Shown piece by piece: positions 38,844 through 49,564 of a stretch of DNA of 64,000 nucleotides. Positions within the stretch are counted from its first letter, which is position 1. Each line of letters begins with the position of its first letter. Both the position numbers and the translations under genes were made by a program. The DNA is from Prochlorococcus sp. MIT 1341. GTDB taxonomy: Bacteria; Cyanobacteriota; Cyanobacteriia; PCC-6307; Cyanobiaceae. A model generated the notes under the pieces. It had not been told where the DNA came from. It saw nothing but the letters and a program-made list of their open reading frames with translations, and made no database searches. The stretch is taken from the NCBI RefSeq assembly GCF_034092415.1, contig NZ_CP139304.1, positions 1,873,097 to 1,937,096 on the forward strand, read 5' to 3'.

Positions 38844-40100
38844 ATGGAGGACTTGGTGAAAGAAGGTTGGGAGTTGATGCGGCTTAAGGGGATCCCACTG
38901 AGGGTCCACCCTAGTTGGTTTGTGATTTTGTTCCTTTTTACTTGGACTTCCCAAGGACAAGTGGTTCGAGTGTCTCAGACCCAGCTTGCCCCATGGACAA
39001 GCTGGGGATTAGGGCTGATTACTGCTTTATTGTTGTTCTTGTCAGTATTACTTCATGAGCTTGGGCATTCTTTTGTAGCGATAAATGAGGGGATAAAAGT
39101 TAAAAGCATTACTCTTTTTCTGTTGGGTGGTGTGGCTAGAGTTGAGAAAGAGTGTGCCACTCCCATGGCGGCTCTGAGAGTCGCCGCGGCAGGACCAATA
39201 GTAAGTTTTTTACTTGCCATTGCACTTTTGACTCCTGTTAGCTCAGTCTCTAATTGGAGCCCATTATTTGGAAACTTATTAGGTCAAATTGGTTCCCTGA
39301 ATCTTGTTTTAGGTCTTTTTAATCTTCTTCCTGGTTTACCCTTGGATGGGGGGTTGATTCTTAAAGCTTTGGTATGGAAGTGGACTGGGAGTCAGCGTAA
39401 AGGAATTCAAGTGGCCACAAATACTGGGCGTTTTCTAGCAATATTTGCAATTGTTTTAGGACTCTGGGTTTCTTTACAAGGTCGTGGGATAGGAGGACTC
39501 TGGTTGATCATGTTGGGGTGGTTCGGTCTTTCAGCATCGCGATCACAGAGTCAAATGTTGGTTTTACAAGAGATTCTTTGTGAGTTAACAGTTAGTGATG
39601 CTCGTAGTAGACGTTTCAGGGTTCTAGAAGAAGATCAACCCCTTCGTCGGCTGAGTGAATTACGTTTATCCAAAAACTCAGAAGATTCCTCCCCGGAGTG
39701 GATTTTGCTTTGTAGATCTGGTAGATGGGTTGGTTATCTTACGGATAACGTTTTGAAGGATATCCCTGTTCAGAATTGGGATAAGTATACTCTTGGCGAT
39801 CATCAAAGCCCTCTTACTGATCTCCCTTCAGTAGGTGAAAAAATACCTCTTTGGCAAGCTGTTAACTACTTAGAGAAGTCTGATGAAGGAAGGCTTCTGG
39901 TTTTTAGTTCTGCTGGACTCCCTTGTGGCACTTTAGATAGGGTTGATCTTGGACAAGCTGTATTAAAAAAGCTAGGTATTGATTTACCAGGGAAACTATT
40001 GAGTGCAGCAAGAGCTCATAATACATATCCTTTAGGTATGTCTTTAAATAAAATTGTGGAAGCAATGTTTTCTTCTGGGAGCATTGAAAAACCTGACTAG
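38844..40100 (+). CDS. Site-2-protease-family membrane metalloprotease (M50) with CBS-like region
   Basis: The 418-residue protein has several hydrophobic helices and the zinc motif VLLHELGHSFVAINEG (HExxH, about residue 72). The third ligand lies in FNLLPGLPLDGGLILKALVW (about residue 160). A soluble C-terminal half (from about 245) resembles a CBS pair. Such proteases cleave membrane-bound regulators, for example anti-sigma factors. The CBS-type extension marks the stand-alone cyanobacterial/plastid subgroup. The substrate is unknown. Its end overlaps the lipoate ligase gene by four bases. Confidence 0.9.
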   Translation: MEDLVKEGWELMRLKGIPLRVHPSWFVILFLFTWTSQGQVVRVSQTQLAPWTSWGLGLITALLLFLSVLLHELGHSFVAINEGIKVKSITLFLLGGVARVEKECATPMAALRVAAAGPIVSFLLAIALLTPVSSVSNWSPLFGNLLGQIGSLNLVLGLFNLLPGLPLDGGLILKALVWKWTGSQRKGIQVATNTGRFLAIFAIVLGLWVSLQGRGIGGLWLIMLGWFGLSASRSQSQMLVLQEILCELTVSDARSRRFRVLEEDQPLRRLSELRLSKNSEDSSPEWILLCRSGRWVGYLTDNVLKDIPVQNWDKYTLGDHQSPLTDLPSVGEKIPLWQAVNYLEKSDEGRLLVFSSAGLPCGTLDRVDLGQAVLKKLGIDLPGKLLSAARAHNTYPLGMSLNKIVEAMFSSGSIEKPD

Positions 40101-40864
40101 CTAATCTCAATTACATAATCATTTGATTTCTTCAAGGCTTCATTTCTTTCACTTTGAGAAATCATAATTTTCTCTGTTTTCACATTTGGCCAGCCTGATA
40201 TCCAGACTTTTTCAAGAACTCCTCCTAAACCATTCCTTGGGATTGTTTTTGGGGCTTTTTCAGGGGGTGGCTCACCAAAAACATCCCACCAGAGTTGAGA
40301 TGGAGGGTCAATAATTATTTCTCCATGCTGAAGAAGGTTCCCGAATTTCCATAGTTGTGCACTGCCAACGCGTTTATAACCTTTCTCATCAATCAAATCG
40401 GCTATGGTTGATCTTGAAAAGCAATTTGTGTTTTCTGGAACGGCAATTTCTTCACCGAGTTTTAGAGACATTCCAAGCTTGCTAAACCCTTCTATTAACC
40501 ATTGGCATGCAATTTTGTATGCCAATTTACGTTTCTTTGGTGCTCCTGGCCATATCAAGGAATATGTCAAGCCTCCGGAATGCAACACTGCTCCCCCCCC
40601 ACTTGGCCTCCTTACTATTTTGAGCTTGCCTTCACGTACAAGATTGGCCCAATTTCTTGGGAATTGCTTTTGGTTTCGTCCTATTGAGAGCCATGAATCG
40701 CTCCAGGAGTAGAAGCGTAACTTGGGAAAAGGCAACGTCTCTTTTAACGATTTTTCAAGAAAAAGGACATCCAGTGCCATTTGTTCTGGCCCAGGTAGGC
40801 AAATAGGCTTTATTAACCCACAAGTTTGAAAATCTTTAGTTGTGTAGCGATTGCTGAAAAGCAT
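40097..40864 (-). CDS. Lipoate-protein ligase A family protein
   Basis: The 255-residue protein has the biotin/lipoate-ligase fold: FYSWSDSWLSIGRNQ, the lipoyl-AMP loop RRPSGGGAVLHSGGLTYSL (about residues 86-104) and a lysine in KRVGSAQLWKFGNLLQHG. It would attach lipoate or octanoate to 2-oxoacid dehydrogenase or glycine-cleavage proteins. Some family members are octanoyl-transferases, so the exact reaction is open. It is convergent with the M50 gene and divergent from psaM. Confidence 0.88.
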   Translation of the reverse strand: MLFSNRYTTKDFQTCGLIKPICLPGPEQMALDVLFLEKSLKETLPFPKLRFYSWSDSWLSIGRNQKQFPRNWANLVREGKLKIVRRPSGGGAVLHSGGLTYSLIWPGAPKKRKLAYKIACQWLIEGFSKLGMSLKLGEEIAVPENTNCFSRSTIADLIDEKGYKRVGSAQLWKFGNLLQHGEIIIDPPSQLWWDVFGEPPPEKAPKTIPRNGLGGVLEKVWISGWPNVKTEKIMISQSERNEALKKSNDYVIEIS

Positions 40865-41081
40865 TGTTGAGACTGCTTAGTAGTTCATTTGGCTTGTATT
40901 TTTAAAAGATTTTAGGACCTTCAAAATGGTTCAATTTTTTTTGAATAGTTTTTGATTGGGGGGGGGATAGCTTTGTTTTTGTTGTGTTTTTTTGAAGAAG
41001 GTGTGACAGGCTTTTGCAGATAGTGGATTTTCTTGCCTGTTTAAGTGGAGAATAGGTGAAACGTAAATGCTTCCTTTACCA

Positions 41082-41180
41082 ATGGACTCAAGTATTGACT
41101 TAGCTGGCCTTTGTCTTGTTGTTGTTGCTCATGCCGGCATTCTTGCCTTGCGTCTAGGAATAACACTGGCGCGTACCTGA
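41082..41180 (+). CDS. psaM: Photosystem I reaction centre subunit XII (PsaM)
   Basis: This 32-residue single-helix subunit of photosystem I starts at ATG 41082 and ends with TGA at 41178-41180. The sequence (MDSSIDLAGLCLVVVAHAGI, then LALRLGITLART) matches PsaM: a short lumenal/stromal start, one helix, and the LALRLGI end. An in-frame ATG at 41067 would add MLPLP. It heads a rightward set with a hypothetical gene and por, so photosystem I and chlorophyll genes are grouped. Confidence 0.92.
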   Translation: MDSSIDLAGLCLVVVAHAGILALRLGITLART

Positions 41181-41183
41181 TAG

Positions 41184-41207
41184 AAGGGCCTAAGGGCCTA
41201 AGGGCCT
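41184..41207 (+). repeat. Three tandem copies of an octamer just after psaM
   Basis: AAGGGCCT is repeated exactly three times, beginning three bases after the psaM stop. Each unit contains the self-complementary GGCC, so weak alternative hairpins are possible. Such microrepeats are unusual in a compact genome; copy number might vary between strains. Confidence 0.75.
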
Positions 41208-41319
41208 TGGCAGATGAGTTGGTCTGCGATAAAAGCAGATTAATTGATTTATAACTTTGACTGCTTCCCTGGCTAGACCCAGGACTAGGCATCCAAGACG
41301 AACACCAGTTCAGACCAAG

Positions 41320-41670
41320 ATGTCTAGCTCTTCAAACAGGCGTTTGAAGAGGGTTGATGCTGCAACTTTGGCCTCAAGGCTGCAGCTTAGGGAGCAGCGA
41401 AAAGAGTTGATTTATAGCTTTTTAGCTCTCTCAATGAAGGTTGGGCTACTTGCTCTGTTTTCTGTGAGTTTGGTAAAGCTATGTTTTGCTTACCATCAAC
41501 GTCTTGACCGTCATGGTGAGATCTCAACGATTTTGAATGATGAATCACAAAGGCTAGAGACCTTTCAGATGCGCTTTGACCGTTTATTCACGATAGGGGG
41601 TACTCGTAGATTTATGGATGATCAAGATCAATGGATTGAGCAGGATCGTTTGAGGATTCTATGGAAATGA
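41320..41670 (+). CDS. Conserved hypothetical bitopic protein between psaM and por
   Basis: From ATG 41320 the product has 116 residues: a basic N-terminus (NRRLKRVDAATLASRLQLRE), one transmembrane segment (FLALSMKVGLLALFSVSLVKL) and a helical C-terminus (ISTILNDESQRLETFQMRFD). A TTG at 41257 would add 21 residues rich in Arg and Thr. The topology resembles FtsB/DivIC-type proteins, but the genomic context is photosynthetic. No function is known to me. Confidence 0.7.
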   Translation: MSSSSNRRLKRVDAATLASRLQLREQRKELIYSFLALSMKVGLLALFSVSLVKLCFAYHQRLDRHGEISTILNDESQRLETFQMRFDRLFTIGGTRRFMDDQDQWIEQDRLRILWK

Positions 41671-41744
41671 GACAACTTTTTAAATTCATAACGGTGAGCA
41701 AAATTTGTAGATCACTATCAGCCTTTTGTTTCTAGTGTTTTTAA

Positions 41745-42758
41745 ATGGCTTCTTCTCAAGCGGCACCAGGCACTGTTCTTATCACCGGCACAACTTCTGG
41801 TGTTGGATTGTATGCGACTAAGGCACTGGTTGATCTTGGTTGGCGGGTAATTACGGCCAATAGGAATTCATTACGTGCCGAAGCGGCTGCGATCAAACTA
41901 GGACTTCCCTCCGGGCGTCCAAGTCAGCTTCAGCATTTGCAAATGGATTTAAGTGATCTCGATAGCGTTAGAGAAGGAACAAAGAAACTTTTAAATGCTC
42001 TTGAGAAGCCTTTGGATGCATTGGTTTGTAATGCTGCTGTTTATTTGCCAAGATTGAGAGCCCCTCGTCGATCGGCTCAGGGTTATGAGATTTCCATGGC
42101 GACAAATCATTTCGGACACTTTTTATTAATTCATCTTTTGCTTGATAATCTTAGGGATTCTGCAAGGCCTGTTTGGAAAGGCGCTTCTTGGGGAGAGGAG
42201 GGGGCAAGAGTCGTAATCCTAGGAACTGTTACAGCTAACTACAAAGAACTGGGAGGCAAGATCCCTATACCAGCCCCTGCTGATTTAGGAAGTCTTGATG
42301 GCTTTCAGCAGGGGTTTCGTTCACCAATCAGCATGGCAAGTGGTAAGCGCTTTAAGCCTGGAAAGGCTTATAAGGATAGTAAGCTTTGCAATATGATTAC
42401 TACACAAGAGTTGCATCGACGGTATAAAGATTCTCCGATTTTATTCAGTTCTCTTTACCCAGGTTGTGTAGCTAATACAAAACTATTTAGAAATACTCCA
42501 AGAATTTTTCAGATTCTTTTTCCTTGGTTTCAGAAATTAATAACTGGGGGTTTTGTTAGTCAGTCTTTAGCAGGAAAGAGAGTTGCACAGGTGGTAGCTG
42601 ATCCAGATTTTGCTCTTTCAGGGGTTCATTGGAGTTGGGGGAATCGTCAAAGAAAAAACGGAAGACAGTTCTCTCAGGAATTGTCTAATAGAGTTACTGA
42701 TCCGCTTACAGCAAGCAAGGTATGGGACTTTTCAATGAAGTTGGTTGGATTAGCCTGA
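41745..42758 (+). CDS. por: Light-dependent protochlorophyllide oxidoreductase
   Basis: POR reduces protochlorophyllide to chlorophyllide using NADPH and light. The 337-residue SDR-type enzyme has [20 protein letters not shown] (cofactor), [33 protein letters not shown] and the catalytic Tyr/Lys in [17 protein letters not shown] (about residue 210), plus the cysteine in [13 protein letters not shown]. It is convergent with chlL, 16 bp apart, so the light-dependent and dark enzymes for the same step lie end to end. Confidence 0.97.
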   Translation: MASSQAAPGTVLITGTTSGVGLYATKALVDLGWRVITANRNSLRAEAAAIKLGLPSGRPSQLQHLQMDLSDLDSVREGTKKLLNALEKPLDALVCNAAVYLPRLRAPRRSAQGYEISMATNHFGHFLLIHLLLDNLRDSARPVWKGASWGEEGARVVILGTVTANYKELGGKIPIPAPADLGSLDGFQQGFRSPISMASGKRFKPGKAYKDSKLCNMITTQELHRRYKDSPILFSSLYPGCVANTKLFRNTPRIFQILFPWFQKLITGGFVSQSLAGKRVAQVVADPDFALSGVHWSWGNRQRKNGRQFSQELSNRVTDPLTASKVWDFSMKLVGLA

Positions 42759-42774
42759 CCTGTACTTAAATTTT

Positions 42775-43674
<900 letters not shown>

Positions 43675-43796
43675 TTAGACATATCTACAGATACATACAA
43701 ATTAAGAGCTTAAAAGTGTGGTTGGAGATTGTTACTGTTTTTCTAAATAATATTTTTCATTATGCGTTCCTTTGGACATAAACTTTTCGCAGTTTT

Positions 43797-43816
43797 TAAA
43801 TAGATAGGTCTATTTA
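43797..43816. repeat. Short palindrome in the chlB-chlL gap
   Basis: TAAATAGA, a 4-nt TAGG centre and TCTATTTA form a perfect 8-bp dyad, about 132 bp upstream of the chlL start and 45 bp after the chlB stop. It could be an operator for chlL or a weak intercistronic hairpin; there is no T-tract in the leftward direction. Confidence 0.5.
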
Positions 43817-43861
43817 CTCAGGACCGCTCTTTGTCTGGTGTATAAAATGGGATCCCTGTTT

Positions 43862-45457
43862 TTAGGCCTTGAAATGGGCTTTTGCGTCGAGGAGTGTTTC
43901 GCTATCAATCTTTCTGCACCCAGCTTGTCGAGCATATTTTTCTGTATTTTTTCTAACCTTTCCACGAACAAAGAAAGGAATTTTTGCTAGTTCTTCTTTT
44001 CCTTCAGGTGTCCAAACCGGAGAATTAACCTCTTCTGAGAGAGCAAAATCGACTTCAGCTTGAGGTCCTTTTGCAACTGAGATGTCCTCTATGGGTTTCG
44101 CCCCTCCTAGATGACCTAAATGACTTTGATGCCCATCAGTGAATTCGAAATCATGCTTAAACATCCCAATTAAATGTTCTTCAAGACCCATCATTAGGGG
44201 GTGAACCCAGTCGTCGAAAATGACATTGGCTCCTTCCCAGCCCATTTGGGGGCTATATCTTGCAGGAACATCCTGAACATGCATAGGAGTGCTTATTACT
44301 GCACATGGAATACCTAGTCGTTTAGCGCTATGTCTTTCCATTTGTGTCCCTAGAACCAGCTCTGGGGCAGCTTCGGCCATAGCGGCTTCAACTTCAAGAT
44401 AGTCATTGCTAATAAGGGCTTTTAGTCCTAGTGCTTCGGCTGCCTTGCGAACTGGTCTTGCCATTTCTCGGCTATATGTTCCGAGGCCAACAACCTCAAA
44501 ACCCAGCTCTTGCTTAGCAATTCTTGCGGCAGCTATAGCATGCGTTCCATCGCCGAAGATAAATACTCTTTTCCCAGTGAGATAGTTTGAGTCAACTGAT
44601 TGTGAATACCAAGTCAGCCTTGATTCATTGTTATCTTCGTTAGTTGTATGAGGCATATCAAGCAAGGTCTGTATTTCTTTTAAAAAGTCTTTTGTAGCAC
44701 CAACACCTATTGGAACTGTGCGACTAAAGGGCATCCCAAAGTTTCTTTCTAGCCAAACGCAGGTTGATTCAGCGATTTCTGGATATAGACATACGTTGAT
44801 GTCTGATTTTGGAATTCTTAGAAGATCAGCAGTATTTGCTCCTAGTGGTGCAATTACATTCACATCTATGTCATGTTCGAGTAATAATTTTTTAATTTCA
44901 AGAATGTCATCCCTACATCGAAAGCCAAGCAAAGATGGGCCTAAAAGATTAACTTTTGGTTTCCTTGCTTCTCTTTTCCATTTTGTTGGGTCATGAGAGT
45001 TATTTTCTGGAGTGTGTTCTTTAAGAAGCCCTCTAATTAGCTGATAAAAGGTTTCAGCTGCACCCCAATTTTCTTTTTTGCTATAGGCCGGTAGTTCTAA
45101 ATTGATAATTGGGAGTCCAAGCCCCATTCGACAAGCAAGTGAGCCAGGTTGATCCTGGATTAGTTCCGCAGTGCAGCTTTCTCCTACTAGAAGTGCTTCA
45201 GGTTTAAATCTTTCGACGGCTTCGCGAATGTGCCCTTTAACTAGCTCAGCTGTATCTCCACCGAGGTCTCTTGCTTGAAAGGTTGTATAGGTGACAGGTG
45301 GTCTTTTCCCTCGCCTTTCGATCATTGTGAACAATAAATCTGCATATGTATCTCCCTGAGGGGCATGCAATACATAGTGAACACCTTCCATTGAGGAGGC
45401 GATTCGCATGGCTCCTACATGCGGAGGTCCTTCGTATGTCCAGAGAGTTAGTTCCAT
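43862..45457 (-). CDS. chlB: Light-independent protochlorophyllide reductase subunit B
   Basis: ChlB with ChlN forms the NifDK-like catalytic component that reduces protochlorophyllide in darkness. The 531-residue sequence has [20 protein letters not shown] at the start, [18 protein letters not shown] with the cluster-region cysteine, [20 protein letters not shown], and the C-terminal helical domain ending with [20 protein letters not shown]. It starts 4 bp after the chlN stop and is therefore co-translated with it. Confidence 0.98.
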   Translation of the reverse strand: MELTLWTYEGPPHVGAMRIASSMEGVHYVLHAPQGDTYADLLFTMIERRGKRPPVTYTTFQARDLGGDTAELVKGHIREAVERFKPEALLVGESCTAELIQDQPGSLACRMGLGLPIINLELPAYSKKENWGAAETFYQLIRGLLKEHTPENNSHDPTKWKREARKPKVNLLGPSLLGFRCRDDILEIKKLLLEHDIDVNVIAPLGANTADLLRIPKSDINVCLYPEIAESTCVWLERNFGMPFSRTVPIGVGATKDFLKEIQTLLDMPHTTNEDNNESRLTWYSQSVDSNYLTGKRVFIFGDGTHAIAAARIAKQELGFEVVGLGTYSREMARPVRKAAEALGLKALISNDYLEVEAAMAEAAPELVLGTQMERHSAKRLGIPCAVISTPMHVQDVPARYSPQMGWEGANVIFDDWVHPLMMGLEEHLIGMFKHDFEFTDGHQSHLGHLGGAKPIEDISVAKGPQAEVDFALSEEVNSPVWTPEGKEELAKIPFFVRGKVRKNTEKYARQAGCRKIDSETLLDAKAHFKA

Positions 45458-45461
45458 GATT

Positions 45462-46745
<1,284 letters not shown>

Positions 46746-46990
46746 TTAAATTGCATGGATAAATAGTAAATAAGCCTTAGCAACCAAAACTCTTTGGGAT
46801 TGAGCCCTTATTTATTGCTAAATGTGGTAATTCACTGACAATTCAAGGCTGTTTAGTGGAGCAGTTAAATAAGAAATCGAATTATTAGAGATTCCTGGCA
46901 GCTCAAGTGGTGAGCTTGCCTAATGTATAAAAACAGTGTTTTCTCTGCTTAATTTGGTTTAAGTGGCTTTAGTAGGTCCTAACACTTCTT

Positions 46991-47362
46991 TTAGTTACGC
47001 CAATGGGAGCTATCTTGCTCTGAACGCAAAAGCTTCCAGACATTTCGACTGATTCTTTTTGCAATCAAGCCACCTCTTTGTGTTTTCGAGGAACCTGGTT
47101 TGGCTCCTAGAAGTTGTGAAACCTCTGCGGTGCTTAATGGGGCTCCTGTATCTATTGCTAATGCGGTGAGTTCTAGCCTTTGGCGTAATACAGATAAATC
47201 AGCTTTTCCTACCTCTTCAGCTTCTGACCAACTCCATTGATTCAGATCGTTTTTCGATATTTTTTGCATTAGTCCCAGTCCTATTAAACCAAGTGCTTGC
47301 TCGGCATTAAGTTCGCTGGAAAGGCTTGTTGAGCCTGAAGAATTACCCTTGGAATGAGCCAT
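46991..47362 (-). CDS. Conserved hypothetical protein between chlN and csoS1D
   Basis: From ATG 47362 the product has 123 residues: a Ser-rich start, then helices (LNAEQALGLIGLGLMQKISK; LRQRLELTALAID), and a basic C-terminal segment (GGLIAKRISRNVWKLLRSEQ). The middle part TGAPLSTAEVSQLLGAKPGS looks like a helix-turn-helix, so nucleic-acid binding is possible. Upstream in-frame ATG and other starts up to 47413 exist. It is divergent from csoS1D and might regulate neighbours, which is speculation. Confidence 0.7.
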   Translation of the reverse strand: MAHSKGNSSGSTSLSSELNAEQALGLIGLGLMQKISKNDLNQWSWSEAEEVGKADLSVLRQRLELTALAIDTGAPLSTAEVSQLLGAKPGSSKTQRGGLIAKRISRNVWKLLRSEQDSSHWRN

Positions 47363-47473
47363 TGATTTTCCCCCCATTTCACTTGAAGTTATCGGCTCTT
47401 TAAAACGTTGCAAGCCCTATAGCAATTTCAATTTTTTTTGGAGATTGACAATCTGTCCAGTATTATCCGCGCC

Positions 47474-48241
47474 ATGAACAGTTTCGCCAGCTTTGATATT
47501 CGTGAGCGGCGACCACAAGGTAGTCCGCTGATTACCGGAAGTGATGTTCAAGCTCACTCCTCTGGGGCTAGCTGTGTAATTACTACAGATTCAGAAACGT
47601 CTCGTGTCGCTAGACAGAACAGCAATGTTCAGCAAATTGAATTGCGTACGTATGTTTTTCTAGATTCTCTTCAACCTCAGCTTGCTGCCTATATGGGGAC
47701 AGTGAGTCAAGGATTTCTCCCTATTCCTGGTGATGCATGCCTCTGGATGGAGGTGTCTCCAGGGATGGCAGTTCATAGGGTTACTGATATTGCGCTGAAG
47801 GCTAGCAACGTTCGTCTTGGACAAATGATTGTTGAGAGGGCTTTTGGGTCTTTAGCTCTCTATCATCGAGATCAGAGCACTGTTTTGCATTCTGGTGATG
47901 TCGTACTTGATGCGATAGGGAGTTCGATTGATCGACGTACTAAGCCTGAAGTCAGTTGGACTGAGGTGATTCGAGCAATTACACCTGATCATGCTGTGTT
48001 GATAAATCGTCAGAACCGGAGAGGCTCGATGATTCAGTCAGGCATGAGTATGTTCATCTTGGAGACAGAACCTGCCGGATATGTTCTTTATGCAGCTAAT
48101 GAGGCTGAAAAAGCTTCGAATATCACTGTTGTGGACGTTAAGGGAGTTGGTGCTTTTGGACGACTAACTCTCGCAGGGAAAGAAGGAGATGTTGAGGAGG
48201 CGGCAGCAGCAGCGATGAGAGCCATTGACCAGATTGGATAG
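47474..48241 (+). CDS. csoS1D: Carboxysome shell protein CsoS1D (tandem BMC pseudohexamer)
   Basis: CsoS1D is a two-domain BMC protein that forms trimers with a large gated pore, thought to admit larger metabolites into the shell. From ATG 47474 the protein has 255 residues: a variable N-terminus, the first BMC domain ([20 protein letters not shown] to [18 protein letters not shown]) and the second ([20 protein letters not shown] to [20 protein letters not shown]). An upstream frame to 47438 is less likely. It lies about 0.9 kb before csoS1 with rdgB inserted in the opposite orientation. Confidence 0.96.
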   Translation: MNSFASFDIRERRPQGSPLITGSDVQAHSSGASCVITTDSETSRVARQNSNVQQIELRTYVFLDSLQPQLAAYMGTVSQGFLPIPGDACLWMEVSPGMAVHRVTDIALKASNVRLGQMIVERAFGSLALYHRDQSTVLHSGDVVLDAIGSSIDRRTKPEVSWTEVIRAITPDHAVLINRQNRRGSMIQSGMSMFILETEPAGYVLYAANEAEKASNITVVDVKGVGAFGRLTLAGKEGDVEEAAAAAMRAIDQIG

Positions 48242-48254
48242 CTGTCCTGCTGGC

Positions 48255-48836
48255 TTATATGTGAAATTCATTTCGCAAAAAAGGAGCAATTACTCGGGCG
48301 GCCTTGCCTCTACTTCCTAGTCGGGTTAGTTGTTCATTACTTAACTCGCCATATGTGCATTGTGCTTCACGTACCCAAAAAATTGATTCGAATTCGCCAC
48401 CCGGATATGCTGGCTCCCTAAGGATCTCTCCCCAGCAGATACCTTCAGAGTCCTTAATAGTATTACCTTTGGGATTGCAGAGAACCATCACGCTGTGAAA
48501 TCGAGCACTTCTGTATGGGGTGTTGGATAGAGCATGGAGAATCTTCTTAATTTTCTCATCATTAGATTGTGCATATCTTGCTGAATAAATGCCTGGTTTT
48601 CCATCTAGTGCATCTACTTCAAGGCCAGAATCATCAGCGATTGTCCAGGTATTTGTAATGCTTGCTATTTCTTTAGCTTTTAAAAGGGCATTCTCTAAAT
48701 AGCTTGAACCAGTTTCTTCGATCTCAATATTTCTGGGTTGTATTTGAACATCTATAGGCAATGGACCAAGCATTGCTTTTATTTCTGCAACCTTCTTGTC
48801 GTTGCCGCTAGCAATAGTGATCAGAGGCTTTGTCAA
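48255..48836 (-). CDS. rdgB: XTP/dITP diphosphatase (RdgB/HAM1)
   Basis: This house-cleaning enzyme hydrolyses non-canonical purine nucleoside triphosphates. The 193-residue sequence has LITIASGNDKKVAEIKAMLG, TGSSYLENALLKAKEIA, the metal site WTIADDSGLEVDALDGKPGI with YSARYA, and the closing LSNEQLTRLGSRGKAARV. It sits between csoS1D and csoS1 on the opposite strand, and the resulting divergent gap with csoS1 is probably a shared promoter region. Confidence 0.95.
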   Translation of the reverse strand: MTKPLITIASGNDKKVAEIKAMLGPLPIDVQIQPRNIEIEETGSSYLENALLKAKEIASITNTWTIADDSGLEVDALDGKPGIYSARYAQSNDEKIKKILHALSNTPYRSARFHSVMVLCNPKGNTIKDSEGICWGEILREPAYPGGEFESIFWVREAQCTYGELSNEQLTRLGSRGKAARVIAPFLRNEFHI

Positions 48837-48919
48837 AACAAAATCATCATTTGCCGGAACATTCTTAATCTTTGAAGGTTATGGAGCTTGTTTTTGAATT
48901 TCTTGAGACAGGTTTGGTT

Positions 48920-48935
48920 GAACATTCCACCCCTT
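48920..48935 (+). repeat. Upstream copy of the 16-bp csoS1 direct repeat
   Basis: GAACATTCCACCCCTT is identical to 49151-49166. It is followed at once by GGCAATGCC, whereas the downstream copy reads ACTGAGTTA before GGCAATGGC, the csoS1 start. The extended similarity suggests duplication of the csoS1 leader. Confidence 0.85.
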
Positions 48936-49000
48936 GGCAATGCCTTGGGCCTGTCTCGATTGAGAAAATAAGATGAAAATTGCTTAATGCAACGGAATAT

Positions 49001-49117
49001 TTGGACTCCCTCACACAAAAACCAACAGCTCTTCGCATCAGTATTACCAAGGGTGATAAGACAGGCTTATCAGAAGCCTTAAATACGGTAATCGACTTAT
49101 GTGCTCAAATCACTTGA
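49001..49117 (+). CDS. Candidate small protein upstream of csoS1
   Basis: An open frame from TTG 49001 to TGA 49117 encodes 38 residues, beginning MDSLTQKPTALRISITKGDK and continuing TGLSEALNTVIDLCAQIT. Another TTG at 48980 would make it 45. The composition is protein-like, an RISITKG strand then an SEALNTVIDLCAQI helix, and codon choice resembles the neighbours. It lies between the two 16-bp repeats, 62 bp before csoS1, so it would be co-transcribed if the promoter lies upstream. It lacks an ATG and a clear Shine-Dalgarno, and could also be a remnant of a longer gene. Confidence 0.4.
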   Translation: MDSLTQKPTALRISITKGDKTGLSEALNTVIDLCAQIT

Positions 49118-49150
49118 CGCATTGGTGTCATTCAGAGCATTGTTCATTGC

Positions 49151-49166
49151 GAACATTCCACCCCTT
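49151..49166 (+). repeat. Downstream copy of the 16-bp csoS1 direct repeat
   Basis: Exact copy of 48920-48935. It ends 13 bp before the csoS1 ATG, so it forms part of the csoS1 leader. No conventional AGGAGG lies between it and the start codon. Confidence 0.85.
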
Positions 49167-49179
49167 ACTGAGTTAGGCA

Positions 49180-49491
49180 ATGGCTAACGAAACAATGGGC
49201 ATCGCTCTCGGCATGATCGAGACACGCGGCCTTGTACCAGCAATTGAAGCTGCTGACGCCATGACCAAGGCTGCCGAAGTGCGTCTTATTGGTCGTGAGT
49301 TTGTTGGTGGCGGTTACGTCACAGTATTAGTTCGCGGCGAGACTGGTGCTGTTAACGCAGCTGTACGTGCTGGTGCTGATGCATGTGAGCGCGTTGGCGA
49401 CGGTTTAGTAGCTGCTCACATCATCGCGCGTCCTCATCGCGAAGTTGAGCCAGCTCTGGGTAATGGCAATTTCCTTGGTCAAAAGGCCTGA
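49180..49491 (+). CDS. csoS1: Major carboxysome shell protein CsoS1 (BMC hexamer)
   Basis: CsoS1 hexamers tile the facets of the alpha-carboxysome shell and control passage of bicarbonate and RuBP. The 103-residue protein is a single BMC domain: GIALGMIETRGLVPAIEAAD, EFVGGGYVTVLVRGETGAVN, then VGDGLVAAHIIARPHREVEP. It is the first gene of the operon. Codon use is noticeably more GC-rich and biased than in neighbours, consistent with very high expression. Its closest paralogue in the window is the BMC domain of csoS1E. Confidence 0.98.
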   Translation: MANETMGIALGMIETRGLVPAIEAADAMTKAAEVRLIGREFVGGGYVTVLVRGETGAVNAAVRAGADACERVGDGLVAAHIIARPHREVEPALGNGNFLGQKA

Positions 49492-49499
49492 GACTTGAT

Positions 49500-49525
49500 G
49501 CGGTTCCCTTAAAAGGAAGGGCCGC
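49500..49525 (+). terminator. Intercistronic hairpin between csoS1 and rbcL
   Basis: GCGG (49500-49503) pairs with CCGC (49522-49525) and CCCTT (49506-49510) with AAGGG (49517-49521), leaving a 2-nt bulge and a 6-nt loop. There is no strong T-tract, so transcript processing or partial attenuation is more likely than full termination. rbcL has its own good Shine-Dalgarno (AAAGGAG, 49551-49557). Confidence 0.55.
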
Positions 49526-49564
49526 TCTATTTCAATCCTTACATCGATCTAAAGGAGTTATCTA

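Larger units (their letters stand above)
48837..49179. promoter_or_regulatory. Divergent rdgB/csoS1 intergenic region, likely carboxysome operon promoter
   Basis: This 343-bp gap is the only place upstream of the csoS1-rbcL-rbcS operon where a rightward promoter could lie outside a gene. It contains two exact copies of GAACATTCCACCCCTT (48920-48935 and 49151-49166), each followed by GGCAATG, and a short rightward ORF between them. No convincing -10/-35 pair was identified by eye. Confidence 0.6.
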
